The position numbers and the translations under genes are program-made. A stretch of DNA of 32,168 nt, taken from NCBI GenBank assembly GCA_946540735.1, contig CAMNIN010000046.1, forward strand, positions 1 through 32,168, in the 5' to 3' direction. The DNA is from an uncultured Prevotellaceae bacterium. Lineage in GTDB: Bacteria; Bacteroidota; Bacteroidia; Bacteroidales; Bacteroidaceae. Under the pieces are notes generated by a model that was given only the letters and a program-made list of their open reading frames with translations, did no database searches and was not told the origin of the DNA. Below, in pieces: positions 8,318 to 16,596 of this stretch. Every line of letters starts with the position of its first letter. The stretch's first letter is position 1.

Positions 8318-9298
8318 ATGACAAGATACAGCAAATTCAATATTGTCTATCTGCTCCAGAAATGGATGGACAGTGTACCAGGCCAGACATTCCTTAACTA
8401 TGCTTATAGTTGGGGCGCTTCTATCGTGATCGCAGGTACCCTTTTCAAACTCACCCACCTGCCGGGAGCCAACTTGATGCTTTTCATTGGCATGGGAACG
8501 GAGGTGTTCGTGTTCTTCATCTCAGCCTTCGACCGTCCATTCGACAAGACTACCGATGGCATGGATCTCAATACCCACTATTATGGTGATCATGCCGTAC
8601 CGCCAGAGGGAGCGCCGCTGCCTGAAGGGGTGGAGCAGCCTGATGGCGTGCCGCAGATAGTCGACGGAGGCCAGGAAGGTGAAGAATACCATGGCCAGGT
8701 GGCCGCTGCTTACGGCGGCGGAGCAACCGGTGTTTCCGGTGGCGTCGTTGCTGGTGGCGGTGTAGGTGGTGGTGTCGTAGGCGGTGCCGGCGGCGGTGGT
8801 ACGATCATCATTGGCGGAATGCCCGTGGAAGGAGGATCACCAGCTGCTCAGGGAGTCACTGCAGCAGAGGGCGGCGAAAGCCAGCAGGCCGCACCCCAAG
8901 TGCCCGGCGGTGCTGTCGGTGGCGGAGGCATGGCATGGATCGGCCAGCAGCAGCAAGTCTCTCCAGAGATGGCTGAGGCCACCGAGAATTACGTCGATGA
9001 GCTCAAACGTCTCACCGAGATGCTGGGCAAGGTCAATGAGCAAAGTGTTCGCCTCACCCGCGACTCCGAGGAGATGGAGAACCTCAACCGCACGCTCACA
9101 GGCATCTGCAAGGTGTATGAGATGCAGTTGAAGGGCGCCAGCCAGCAAATCGGCACCATCGACCAGATCAACGACCAGTCGAGGAAACTCGCCCAGCAAA
9201 TCGAGCAACTCAACAAGATTTATGCACGCATGATAGAAGCCATGACTGTCAACATGAGAAGTGCTGCTCCCACGCAACCGACAGGAATGGATGTGTAG
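8318..9298 (+). CDS. porL: T9SS inner-membrane motor protein PorL/GldL
   Basis: This 326-aa protein has two N-terminal membrane helices (about 27-45 and 51-70). The motif HLPGANLMLFIGMGTE matches GldL and carries the membrane-embedded acidic residue (Glu62) linked in the family to proton use. With PorM it forms the rotary or proton-driven motor of type IX secretion. Residues about 93-210 are a low-complexity Gly/Ala/Val/Pro/Gln linker with runs such as VVAGGGVGGGVVGGAGGGG. The C-terminal 110 residues are a coiled coil (YVDELKRLTEMLGKVNEQ). The linker is unusually glycine-rich, but length and both ends fit the family. Confidence 0.95.
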   Translation: MTRYSKFNIVYLLQKWMDSVPGQTFLNYAYSWGASIVIAGTLFKLTHLPGANLMLFIGMGTEVFVFFISAFDRPFDKTTDGMDLNTHYYGDHAVPPEGAPLPEGVEQPDGVPQIVDGGQEGEEYHGQVAAAYGGGATGVSGGVVAGGGVGGGVVGGAGGGGTIIIGGMPVEGGSPAAQGVTAAEGGESQQAAPQVPGGAVGGGGMAWIGQQQQVSPEMAEATENYVDELKRLTEMLGKVNEQSVRLTRDSEEMENLNRTLTGICKVYEMQLKGASQQIGTIDQINDQSRKLAQQIEQLNKIYARMIEAMTVNMRSAAPTQPTGMDV

Positions 9299-9317
9299 AC
9301 CGTGTAAGAGATAAGAA

Positions 9318-10874
9318 ATGGCAATAAAGAAAAGACCCGTTTCCCCACGCCAGAAGATGATCAACCTGATGTATGTCGTCTTGATGGCTATGCTCGCCTT
9401 GAACATCTCCACAGAGGTGCTCGATGGTTTCTCCATCGTGGAGGAAAGCCTCAACCGCACCACCGCCAACTCCTCGAAAGAGAACCTGGCCATGATGGCT
9501 GACCTCGACGAGCAGATGAAAACCAACCCGGCTAAGGTGCGGGAATGGTTTGAAAAGGCCAAAGGCGTGAAGGAAATGAGCGACTCGCTCTATAACCTGG
9601 CACAACAGCTCAAGGAGGCCATTGTCAAGGAGGCCGACGGCCCCGAAGGGAAACTCTCCAGCATTCGCAACAAGGAAGATCTGGAAGCCGCCAGCCAGGT
9701 GATGCTGGCTCCTGGCACCGGAAAGGGCAAGAAACTCTATGATGCCATCAACTCCTATCGCGAGCGGATCCTGCAGTTGATTGACGATCCGCATCAGAAG
9801 GAAATCATCAAGAGCAATCTGGCCACCGACGTGCCCAAGAGAGAGAACACCCTGGGCAAGAACTGGCAGGAATACATGTTTGAGGACATGCCTGTGGCGG
9901 CTGCCGTCACCCTGCTCTCCAAGTTGCAGAGCGACATCCGCTATGCCGAAGGCGAGGTGCTGCACTCGTTGGTGGCCAATGTGGGCATCAAAGATATCCG
10001 GGTTAACAAGCTCGATGCCTTTGTCGTGCCCGACAAGACCACTCTCTACCCGGGCGAGCGCCTGACTGCCAACATCATCATGGCGGCGGTCGATACCACC
10101 CAGCAACCGGAGATCTACGTCAACGGCACCCGCATCAACACCAGCAATGGCACCTACTCCTTCTCGGCCGGTGGCGTCGGAGAGCATGTCTTCGGTGGAT
10201 ACATCCTCATGAGAAACGCTGACGGCGAAGTTGTCAGACGTGACTTCAAGCAAAAATACAATGTCATCTCTCCTCCTACAGGAGCCACGGTGGCCGCAGA
10301 CCTGATGAACGTGCTCTATGCGGGTTTCAGAAACCCCATCAGCGTCAGTTGTTCAGGTATCTCACAAAACAACGTGTCTCTCTCCATGACAGGAGGTACG
10401 CTCACGGCACAAGGTGACGGCCACTACATCGCCGTGCCGGCGGCGGTGGGAAAAGACGTGACCTTCACTGTCACCGGCAATGACAAAGGCACAAGCCGCA
10501 CCATGGGACAAGTCACCTTCCACGTGAGAAAACTGCCCGACCCAACCGCCTATATCTCCATCGGCACCGACAGGTTCAAAGGCGGTGGTTTGCAAAAAGC
10601 ATCCCTGATGGGCGTAGGTGGAATCAAGGCCGCCATTGATGACGGACTGCTCGACATTGAGTTCCGGGTTGGGAGTTTCGAGACCGTATTCTATGACAAC
10701 ATGGGAAATGCGGTGCCGATGGCCTCCAATGGAGCCTCCTTCTCCGACCGACAGAAAGACGCCTTCAGAAAACTCTCCCGCAACAAGCGCTTCTATATCA
10801 CCAATGTGACCGCCACTGGTCCTGACGGCATCACCCGCAAGTTGCCTCAAGCCATGGAGGTAATCGTGAAATAA
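9318..10874 (+). CDS. porM: T9SS motor and periplasmic shaft protein PorM/GldM
   Basis: This 518-aa protein starts with the family signature KKRPVSPRQKMINLMYVVLMAM: a short cytoplasmic tail and one membrane helix (about 15-33) that packs in the PorL bundle. The rest is the long periplasmic part: helical first domain (about 35-220), then three beta domains ending in PQAMEVIVK. PorM dimers span the periplasm and contact the PorK/N ring. The gap from porL is 19 nt and to porN 31 nt. Length matches the family. Confidence 0.95.
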   Translation: MAIKKRPVSPRQKMINLMYVVLMAMLALNISTEVLDGFSIVEESLNRTTANSSKENLAMMADLDEQMKTNPAKVREWFEKAKGVKEMSDSLYNLAQQLKEAIVKEADGPEGKLSSIRNKEDLEAASQVMLAPGTGKGKKLYDAINSYRERILQLIDDPHQKEIIKSNLATDVPKRENTLGKNWQEYMFEDMPVAAAVTLLSKLQSDIRYAEGEVLHSLVANVGIKDIRVNKLDAFVVPDKTTLYPGERLTANIIMAAVDTTQQPEIYVNGTRINTSNGTYSFSAGGVGEHVFGGYILMRNADGEVVRRDFKQKYNVISPPTGATVAADLMNVLYAGFRNPISVSCSGISQNNVSLSMTGGTLTAQGDGHYIAVPAAVGKDVTFTVTGNDKGTSRTMGQVTFHVRKLPDPTAYISIGTDRFKGGGLQKASLMGVGGIKAAIDDGLLDIEFRVGSFETVFYDNMGNAVPMASNGASFSDRQKDAFRKLSRNKRFYITNVTATGPDGITRKLPQAMEVIVK

Positions 10875-10905
10875 ACCTCAAAACAGAACTGAAGCAATCC
10901 ATAAC

Positions 10906-11940
10906 ATGAGACGCATATTATTCTTACTGCTCATCGCGTGTGTGGCACAGCTCAGCCAAGCTCAACCACAGGCACGGCGCAACCAACAGCAAAGCCAGGC
11001 CAAGAAATCAAACGCCAACAACATCACGACCCGTGCGAAGATTGGTTTCCCCACCACAGCCACCATGTCGGAAGATGTGGTGTGGAGACGCGACATCTAC
11101 AGGGAGATGAACCTGGAGGACGATGCCAATGCCGGACTCTACTATCCAGTGGAACCCGTAGGCACACAGATGAATCTGTTCACCTACCTGTTTAAACTCC
11201 TTATGACCGGCAACATCAAGGCTTATGAGTGGAGGCTCGACGGCAATGAGAGCTTCGAGGACTCCGCCAGAGTGAAACCGCTCAATCTCCTCGACAACTA
11301 CCACATCTATTATGAGCGCAACAATGGCAAGGTGAGGATTGACAACAGCGATATCCCCTCACGTGAGGTGAAAGGCTACTACATCAAGGAAAGTGCCTAT
11401 TACGATCAGGGCACCTCGACCTTTCACCGGAAAGTCATCGCCTTGTGCCCGATCATGACGCGTGAGGACGATTTCGGCGACGGATCGCAAAAATATCCGC
11501 TCTTTTGGGTGAAGTACGACGACGTGGCACCTTTCCTGAGCAAACAGACCATCATGACCAGCAATATCAACAACGCCGCCACCATGAGCATCGACGATTT
11601 CTTCACCATGAACCGCTATAAAGGCAAGATTTACAAGACCACCAACATGTTGGGACGCACATTGGCTCAGTATTGTCCTGACGACTCGTCGATGGTGAAG
11701 GAACAAAAACGCATAGAGCAGGAACTCCTTGATTTTGAGAAGAACATCTTCGGAGACCAAGTGAAGAAAGACTCACTTGACAGCATCGCCAAGGTGCAAG
11801 CTGATGTCAAAGGCAAGAAGGAAAAGAAAACCAGGCGTACCGCCAGGACGCGAGAGGAGAAAGTGAAGACGCGCAGATCTTCCTCCTCTTCATCAGCCTC
11901 CACACCTGCCAGGGTGTCGGTGAGACGGGAGCGCCATTAA
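10906..11940 (+). CDS. porN: T9SS ring protein PorN/GldN
   Basis: This 344-aa periplasmic protein has a signal peptide ending near LSQAQ (residue 20). The body shows the GldN pattern (VVWRRDIYREMNL, YYPVEP, MNLFTYLFKLL, GYYIKESAYYDQGTSTFHRK, FWVKYDDVAPFL). PorN binds PorK and, in studied species, peptidoglycan. The C-terminal 55 residues form a very basic, Ser-rich tail (KKEKKTRRTARTREEKVKTR, then six serines) with no predicted fold, possibly for cell-wall contact. The next gene follows after 12 nt. Confidence 0.95.
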   Translation: MRRILFLLLIACVAQLSQAQPQARRNQQQSQAKKSNANNITTRAKIGFPTTATMSEDVVWRRDIYREMNLEDDANAGLYYPVEPVGTQMNLFTYLFKLLMTGNIKAYEWRLDGNESFEDSARVKPLNLLDNYHIYYERNNGKVRIDNSDIPSREVKGYYIKESAYYDQGTSTFHRKVIALCPIMTREDDFGDGSQKYPLFWVKYDDVAPFLSKQTIMTSNINNAATMSIDDFFTMNRYKGKIYKTTNMLGRTLAQYCPDDSSMVKEQKRIEQELLDFEKNIFGDQVKKDSLDSIAKVQADVKGKKEKKTRRTARTREEKVKTRRSSSSSSASTPARVSVRRERH

Positions 11941-11947
11941 GGGGAGG
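11941..11947 (+). promoter_or_regulatory. Unusually strong Shine-Dalgarno sequence
   Basis: GGGGAGG directly after the porN stop is a near-perfect anti-16S match. Most Bacteroidetes genes, including the others here, lack one. It lies 5 nt before ATG 11953 and only 2 nt before ATG 11950, so it favours 11953 as the start. Confidence 0.55.
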
Positions 11948-11952
11948 TGATG

Positions 11953-12561
11953 ATGAGAAGGGCCATTTTGATGGGTATCATGGTCGTGGCGGTCATGTTT
12001 GCCACGGATGCAAAAGCACAACTGATGATCGGCGTGAAGGGAGGATATAACCTCACCGACATGTCGCTCAACAAGGAGGTGCTCAACTCCGCCAACCGAA
12101 ATGGTTTCTTCATCGGTCCCTCGGTAGCTTTCAGCCTGCCTTTCTTCGGGCTTGGCATTGATGCCTCCGCATTGTATGACCAGCGGGAGGTGCGCCTTGG
12201 CGACGATCCCTATACTCCGGTCAAGGCCAAGATGGTGACCATCCCTGTGAATGTGCGCCTCAATTTCGCCACTGATGGTCCATTGGGCCTCTTCGTCTTT
12301 GCTGGACCCCAGTTTGGCTTCAATCTCAACGGCAAGGAGAAAGTCGTGGATGCAGCCAAGACATGGAAGTTCAGAGACTCGAGTTTCAGCGTCAACCTGG
12401 GAGGAGGAGTCACCCTGATGCGCCACTTGCAATTGTCGGTCAACTACAATGTGGCTTGTGGCCAGACGGCAGATGTCACTGTGCAGAGCGTCAGCGACGA
12501 GGTGCTGCACAACAAGGCCAGGATCGGGGCTTGGCAGATAGCCGCGGCCCTGTACTTCTGA
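11953..12561 (+). CDS. Small outer-membrane beta-barrel protein (PorT-like family)
   Basis: This 202-aa protein has a signal peptide (about 1-21, ending DAKA) followed by an eight-strand-type barrel of the OMP_b-brl_2/PorT family. It begins LMIGVKGGYNLTDMSL and has alternating strands such as GLGIDASALYDQREVRL and VTIPVNVRLNFA, ending in the aromatic ALYF typical of outer-membrane barrels. Its place directly behind porN suggests a role in secretion or in the outer membrane. True PorT is about 240 aa, so I do not assign that name. GTG 11947 and ATG 11950 are alternative starts. Confidence 0.8.
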   Translation: MRRAILMGIMVVAVMFATDAKAQLMIGVKGGYNLTDMSLNKEVLNSANRNGFFIGPSVAFSLPFFGLGIDASALYDQREVRLGDDPYTPVKAKMVTIPVNVRLNFATDGPLGLFVFAGPQFGFNLNGKEKVVDAAKTWKFRDSSFSVNLGGGVTLMRHLQLSVNYNVACGQTADVTVQSVSDEVLHNKARIGAWQIAAALYF

Positions 12562-12588
12562 TTTCCCGTATCTTATCATTCAAGCATC

Positions 12589-14853
12589 ATGTTTGTCGAT
12601 GTCATCTTGCCCCTGCCCCTGGAGGGGTTTTTCACCTATTCGGTGCCCGGCAGTCTCGAAAGGGAGATCATGCCGGGTATGCGTGTGCAGGTGCCTCTGG
12701 GCCGTAGCAAGACTTATACGGCTGTCGTTTCCGAGGTGCACGACCGCAAGCCCGACTTCGAGACCAAGGAGGTCGTGGGCATCCCTGACCAGCAGCCCAT
12801 GGTGCTCGACGTACAACTCCGTCTGTGGCGGTGGATCGCCGACTATTACATGTCGCCGATTGGCGAGGTGTATAATGCCGCCATGCCTTCGGGTCTGAAA
12901 GACGATTCTTTCCGGCCAAAATATGAGAATTGTGTCGCCCTCACGCCTCAGTTACTCAGCGAGCGCGCCCTCCATATCGCTTTCGACATGCTCCGTAAGG
13001 CGGAGAATCAGCGGAAGATGCTCGCCGATTATCTCGCCCTTTCGCACTACGACTCCATGGAAGGGACTGAATGCAAAGAGGAAATCGTGGATGTCTCCCG
13101 TGACGAACTGCTGAATTACTCGCATGGTAAGGCCGCAACCCTCAAGGCGCTTGTAGACAAGCATATCCTGACCCTGGTTCAGCGGGAGGTGGGACGGCTC
13201 AATCAGGGTGGAGACCCGCATCCTGAGCGGATGAAGCAACTCAATGACGCGCAAATGGAGGCCTTCAATGCCATCCTTTTCCAGTTTCTGAAGAAAAATG
13301 TCGTCTTGCTGCATGGTGTCACGTCCAGTGGAAAGACGGAGATTTATATCCATCTGATCCAGCAGGCCATCTCCGAGCATAAGCAGGTGCTCTATCTCCT
13401 GCCAGAGATCGCTTTGACCGTCCAGATGACACAGCGGTTGCAGCGGGTCTTCGGCCGCCGGCTCGGCATCTACCATTCGCGGTACAGTGATCAGGAGAGG
13501 GTGGAGATCTGGAAAAAACAGCTATCAGCAGTCCCCTATGATGTGGTGATCGGAGCAAGAAGTGCTGTGTTGTTACCATTCCAACGTCTGGGACTCGTGA
13601 TCGTCGATGAAGAGCATGAGACCTCTTTCAAGCAACAAGACCCCGCACCAAGATACCATGCCCGGTCGGTCGCCATCATGCTCGCCTCGATGTTCGGGGC
13701 GAAGACCCTGTTAGGAACGGCCACCCCGTCATTGGAGTCTTATCAGAATGCGCTGTCCGGAAAATACGGCCTCGTCAGGTTGATGAGACGCTACAGCGAC
13801 TTGCAGTTGCCAGAGATTCAAGTGGTGGATATCCGCGATTTGCAGCGCAGGAAGTTGATGAATGGCCCATTCTCACCCATACTGCTTTCTGCCGTACGAG
13901 CGGCCCTTGCCCGTGGAGAGCAGGCCATCCTTTTCCAGAACCGACGTGGTTTCGCACCCATGGTGGAGTGCAAGATTTGCGGTTGGGTGCCCAAATGCCA
14001 GAACTGCGATGTCACGCTGACCCTGCACAAGACCATGAACGTGCTGACCTGTCATTATTGTGGATACACCTATTCCATGCCGCAGAAATGTCCATGCTGT
14101 GAGAGTCCGGAGATCCGGGGCCGCGGTTTTGGCACGGAGAAGGTGGAGGACGCCGTCTTGGATATCTTTCCCGATGCCAAGGTGGCCCGGATGGACCTCG
14201 ATACGACGCGGAGCAAATCGGCTTATAGCCGGATCATCAACGATTTCTCGGAAGGAAGGACCAACCTGCTCATCGGCACGCAGATGGTCACCAAGGGACT
14301 GGATTTCGACCGTGTGAGTGTGGTGGGCATCCTCAATGCCGACAGCATGCTCCATTATCCTGATTTCCGGGCTTCAGAACATGCTTTCATGATGATGGCG
14401 CAAGTCAGTGGCCGTTCGGGAAGAAAAGGCAAACAGGGACTTGTGATCCTGCAGACCAAGAACCCGGAAGATCCCGTGATCCAGCATGTCGTGAGCAATG
14501 ATTACGATGCCCTGTTCCGGGATGTGATGGAGGAAAGGAGAGCTTTCCACTATCCCCCTTTCAGCCAGATTGTGAATGTCTATGTGAAGCACCGCGATGA
14601 TGCCATAACGGAGTCAGCGGCACTGCTGTTGGGCGGTTACCTGCGGCAATGGTTCGGTGAAAGGATCTTAGGGCCAGACAAGCCCGCCGTGGCCCGGGTC
14701 AAGTCGTTGTGCATCCGTAAATTGGTGGTGAAGCTGGAGAAAGGCCTCAATCTGACCGTGTCAAAACAATATCTGCACAAGGCGCAGGAGTTGCTCATGT
14801 CGGATGCCCGCTATCGCCTTGTGCAGATGTATTACGATGTAGATCCCTTGTGA
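12589..14853 (+). CDS. priA: Primosomal protein N' (replication restart helicase PriA)
   Basis: This 754-aa superfamily 2 helicase restarts stalled replication forks by loading the primosome. It shows the N-terminal 3' DNA-binding domain (about 1-105, VDVILPLPLEGFFTYSVP), Walker A GVTSSGKT (243-250), DEEH (340-343), GTATPSLE (377-384) and a zinc module with eight cysteines (461, 464, 470, 473, 488, 491, 501, 504). The helicase C-terminal motif TQMVTKGLDFDRV follows, then the C-terminal DNA-binding domain. Length is normal. It lies 27 nt after the barrel gene on the same strand, so it may be read from the secretion operon. It converges on the porin gene with only 6 nt between stops. Confidence 0.97.
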   Translation: MFVDVILPLPLEGFFTYSVPGSLEREIMPGMRVQVPLGRSKTYTAVVSEVHDRKPDFETKEVVGIPDQQPMVLDVQLRLWRWIADYYMSPIGEVYNAAMPSGLKDDSFRPKYENCVALTPQLLSERALHIAFDMLRKAENQRKMLADYLALSHYDSMEGTECKEEIVDVSRDELLNYSHGKAATLKALVDKHILTLVQREVGRLNQGGDPHPERMKQLNDAQMEAFNAILFQFLKKNVVLLHGVTSSGKTEIYIHLIQQAISEHKQVLYLLPEIALTVQMTQRLQRVFGRRLGIYHSRYSDQERVEIWKKQLSAVPYDVVIGARSAVLLPFQRLGLVIVDEEHETSFKQQDPAPRYHARSVAIMLASMFGAKTLLGTATPSLESYQNALSGKYGLVRLMRRYSDLQLPEIQVVDIRDLQRRKLMNGPFSPILLSAVRAALARGEQAILFQNRRGFAPMVECKICGWVPKCQNCDVTLTLHKTMNVLTCHYCGYTYSMPQKCPCCESPEIRGRGFGTEKVEDAVLDIFPDAKVARMDLDTTRSKSAYSRIINDFSEGRTNLLIGTQMVTKGLDFDRVSVVGILNADSMLHYPDFRASEHAFMMMAQVSGRSGRKGKQGLVILQTKNPEDPVIQHVVSNDYDALFRDVMEERRAFHYPPFSQIVNVYVKHRDDAITESAALLLGGYLRQWFGERILGPDKPAVARVKSLCIRKLVVKLEKGLNLTVSKQYLHKAQELLMSDARYRLVQMYYDVDPL

Positions 14854-14859
14854 CCGGGT

Positions 14860-16422
14860 TTAGAAATCGATGTCGATGCCCGCTCCCAGCACTTTGTTGG
14901 TGCGGGTGAAGCGGTCGGTGTTGTGGACGGGAATCTCCTGTCCGGCCAGGCTGACCGCACTGTCATATTCCTTGTTGAAATGCTCGTAGCTTGTGAAGAA
15001 ATAGGCGATGTTGACGGAGGCATTCTTGGCGATGCGGAATTTTGCACCGAAACCGAGGGAATAGCTGCTGGTCACGAAACTCATGTCGTTGAGATACTCG
15101 CCATTGCCAAGACCATACTTGGTGCGCTGTCCGCCAACACTCACCAGCAGGTCTTTGGTGATGTCCCATTCCGCACCAGCGAGAAATTCCTGGGTGTTGG
15201 ACGAGAGTTTCTTCTGTTTGTTATCGGCCATTTTGGCATTTTTGTCAAAGAAGTAGTGATAGCCTCCCATCACCCGGAGTGTGGGGAGAATCTCATATTG
15301 TGCACCTATGGTGACGATGCCTGGGATGTCGCTCGGAGTATTGACTCCATCGCGGAAGAGTCCTGTGTCGTCACGTTTCGTGTCGTTCTCGATGTTGAGG
15401 TGGTTGGTGAACTCCAAGCGTGTGCCGATGTTCAGTTTCCCGACCTTGTAGTCGAAACCGATGATAGGAGTGATGCCCCATCCGTTTTGGGTGCAGTCGA
15501 GGTATTTGTCTTGGAAATTGTTCTTGGTGGCCTCGAAAGTTTCTGCGGCCTGCCCATAGAGTGCGGAGGCCGCTTCCAATTGAGCCTTTGTGGTCGGGTC
15601 GGTGGTGGCAGCGGCAGTGGCAGCGTAGGCAGCGGCAGCAGTCTGGGCCTCATTCACCCTGTTGCCGAAATATTCATAGAGATTCTCGTTTTTGCCTCCG
15701 ATGTTGGCGCTGATATCGGTGATGTTGCCAGTATACTTGTTGTAGATGTAGTTGAAGCGGAAACCACCATAGACAGCGGCGTGCTCGTTGATCTTATAAG
15801 TCGTGCCGAACTGGAAACCGAAGATGTATTGCTGGCCTTTGATAAAGCTGTTGACAGAATAGCCCGGGGTGTTGGATGCCAGTCCAAGGTCAATGCCGTA
15901 TTTGCCCTGATAGGTTTGGTTGGTCTGGTAGAGCATAGCGGGTATCATGGAGATCGTGCGTTCAAAAGACCCCAGTCCGTTGTCGAAAGTACATTTTCCG
16001 CCGCCACCGATGAGAGAGAAACCCGCCTGGAATCCCCATTTGTCGTAGTTCAAGGCAGCTTGCACGGAAGGAAGGATCGGAGCGGAGGCGTTGCCCTTGA
16101 ACTTCTTGATCGCCTCTCCTCCATTGAACGTGAAGGGATGCTCAAAAGGCGTGCCCTGAAGGGCAGGAACCGTGATGCCACTCTCTATCGTGCGCGTCTG
16201 GTAGACGTTTTGGATATTCAAGGAGAGGTGGAATCCTTTGCTGAGAAAAGCCACGCCTGCCGGATTGCTGTAGACTCCGTCGATGGCGATGACACCATCA
16301 CGGGCGAAGTTGCGGTTGAAAGCGATGTTGGTATTGGTGTTGGTGAGCAGTCCGCCTGCGAAAGTCTGTCCCGAAACAAGCATCATGGCAAAAGCCATGA
16401 CATACATTCTGATTTTACACAT
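14860..16422 (-). CDS. OmpP1/FadL-family outer-membrane porin
   Basis: This 520-aa FadL/TodX-type barrel, a family that moves hydrophobic compounds across the outer membrane, has a signal peptide MCKIRMYVMAFAMMLVSGQT (cleaved near FAGG). The family N-terminus FARDGVIAIDGVYSNPAGVAFL supplies the NPA hatch motif (53-55). The last strand, KVLGAGIDIDF, ends in Phe. The ATG at 16422 lies 31 nt below a good -7 box; an earlier in-frame codon at 16455 lies in the promoter. An Ala/Thr-rich helical stretch at about 254-305 interrupts the barrel pattern and is probably an extracellular loop. Substrate unknown. Confidence 0.9.
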   Translation of the reverse strand: MCKIRMYVMAFAMMLVSGQTFAGGLLTNTNTNIAFNRNFARDGVIAIDGVYSNPAGVAFLSKGFHLSLNIQNVYQTRTIESGITVPALQGTPFEHPFTFNGGEAIKKFKGNASAPILPSVQAALNYDKWGFQAGFSLIGGGGKCTFDNGLGSFERTISMIPAMLYQTNQTYQGKYGIDLGLASNTPGYSVNSFIKGQQYIFGFQFGTTYKINEHAAVYGGFRFNYIYNKYTGNITDISANIGGKNENLYEYFGNRVNEAQTAAAAYAATAAATTDPTTKAQLEAASALYGQAAETFEATKNNFQDKYLDCTQNGWGITPIIGFDYKVGKLNIGTRLEFTNHLNIENDTKRDDTGLFRDGVNTPSDIPGIVTIGAQYEILPTLRVMGGYHYFFDKNAKMADNKQKKLSSNTQEFLAGAEWDITKDLLVSVGGQRTKYGLGNGEYLNDMSFVTSSYSLGFGAKFRIAKNASVNIAYFFTSYEHFNKEYDSAVSLAGQEIPVHNTDRFTRTNKVLGAGIDIDF

Positions 16423-16452
16423 TTTAAACTTTTTTGGGTTGGAAATTGTTTG

Positions 16453-16484
16453 CAAAAGTATATGAATTGTTCTTAATTTCCATA
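16453..16484 (-). promoter_or_regulatory. Promoter of the FadL-type gene
   Basis: On the minus strand TATG (16484-16481) precedes TACTTTTG (16460-16453) by 20 nt. The -7 box is a full match to TAnnTTTG and the -33 box differs from TTTG by one base. The expected leader before ATG 16422 is about 25 nt. Confidence 0.6.
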
Positions 16485-16524
16485 TTTTGAGTCTTTTGGT
16501 TAAGGAAATTTAACAAATAAAGTC

Positions 16525-16574
16525 GCATAGATTGCACAAAACCATTAAATTGTGCAATCTATGCCGCTTTTTTT
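16525..16574. terminator. 15-bp perfect terminator hairpin, bidirectional
   Basis: Bases 16525-16539 pair perfectly with 16550-16564 around a 10-nt loop. A run of seven T follows on the plus strand (16568-16574), and gactttatttgtt follows on the minus strand. It ends the HD-domain gene (stop at 16597) and shields the FadL-type promoter just downstream. Confidence 0.85.
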
Positions 16575-16596
16575 GTGTGCGCAAACAATAATGGTG

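Noticed and set aside
9249..10253. Minus-strand open frame of 334 codons opposite porM and the end of porL
   Set aside because: porL and porM are secure T9SS genes with full family signatures. The antisense translation is His/Leu/Val-rich without any recognisable motif.
14923..16476. Plus-strand open frame of 517 codons across the FadL-type gene
   Set aside because: It is antisense to a well-supported porin with signal peptide, promoter and family motifs. The translation has no domain or credible fold; it arises from codon bias.
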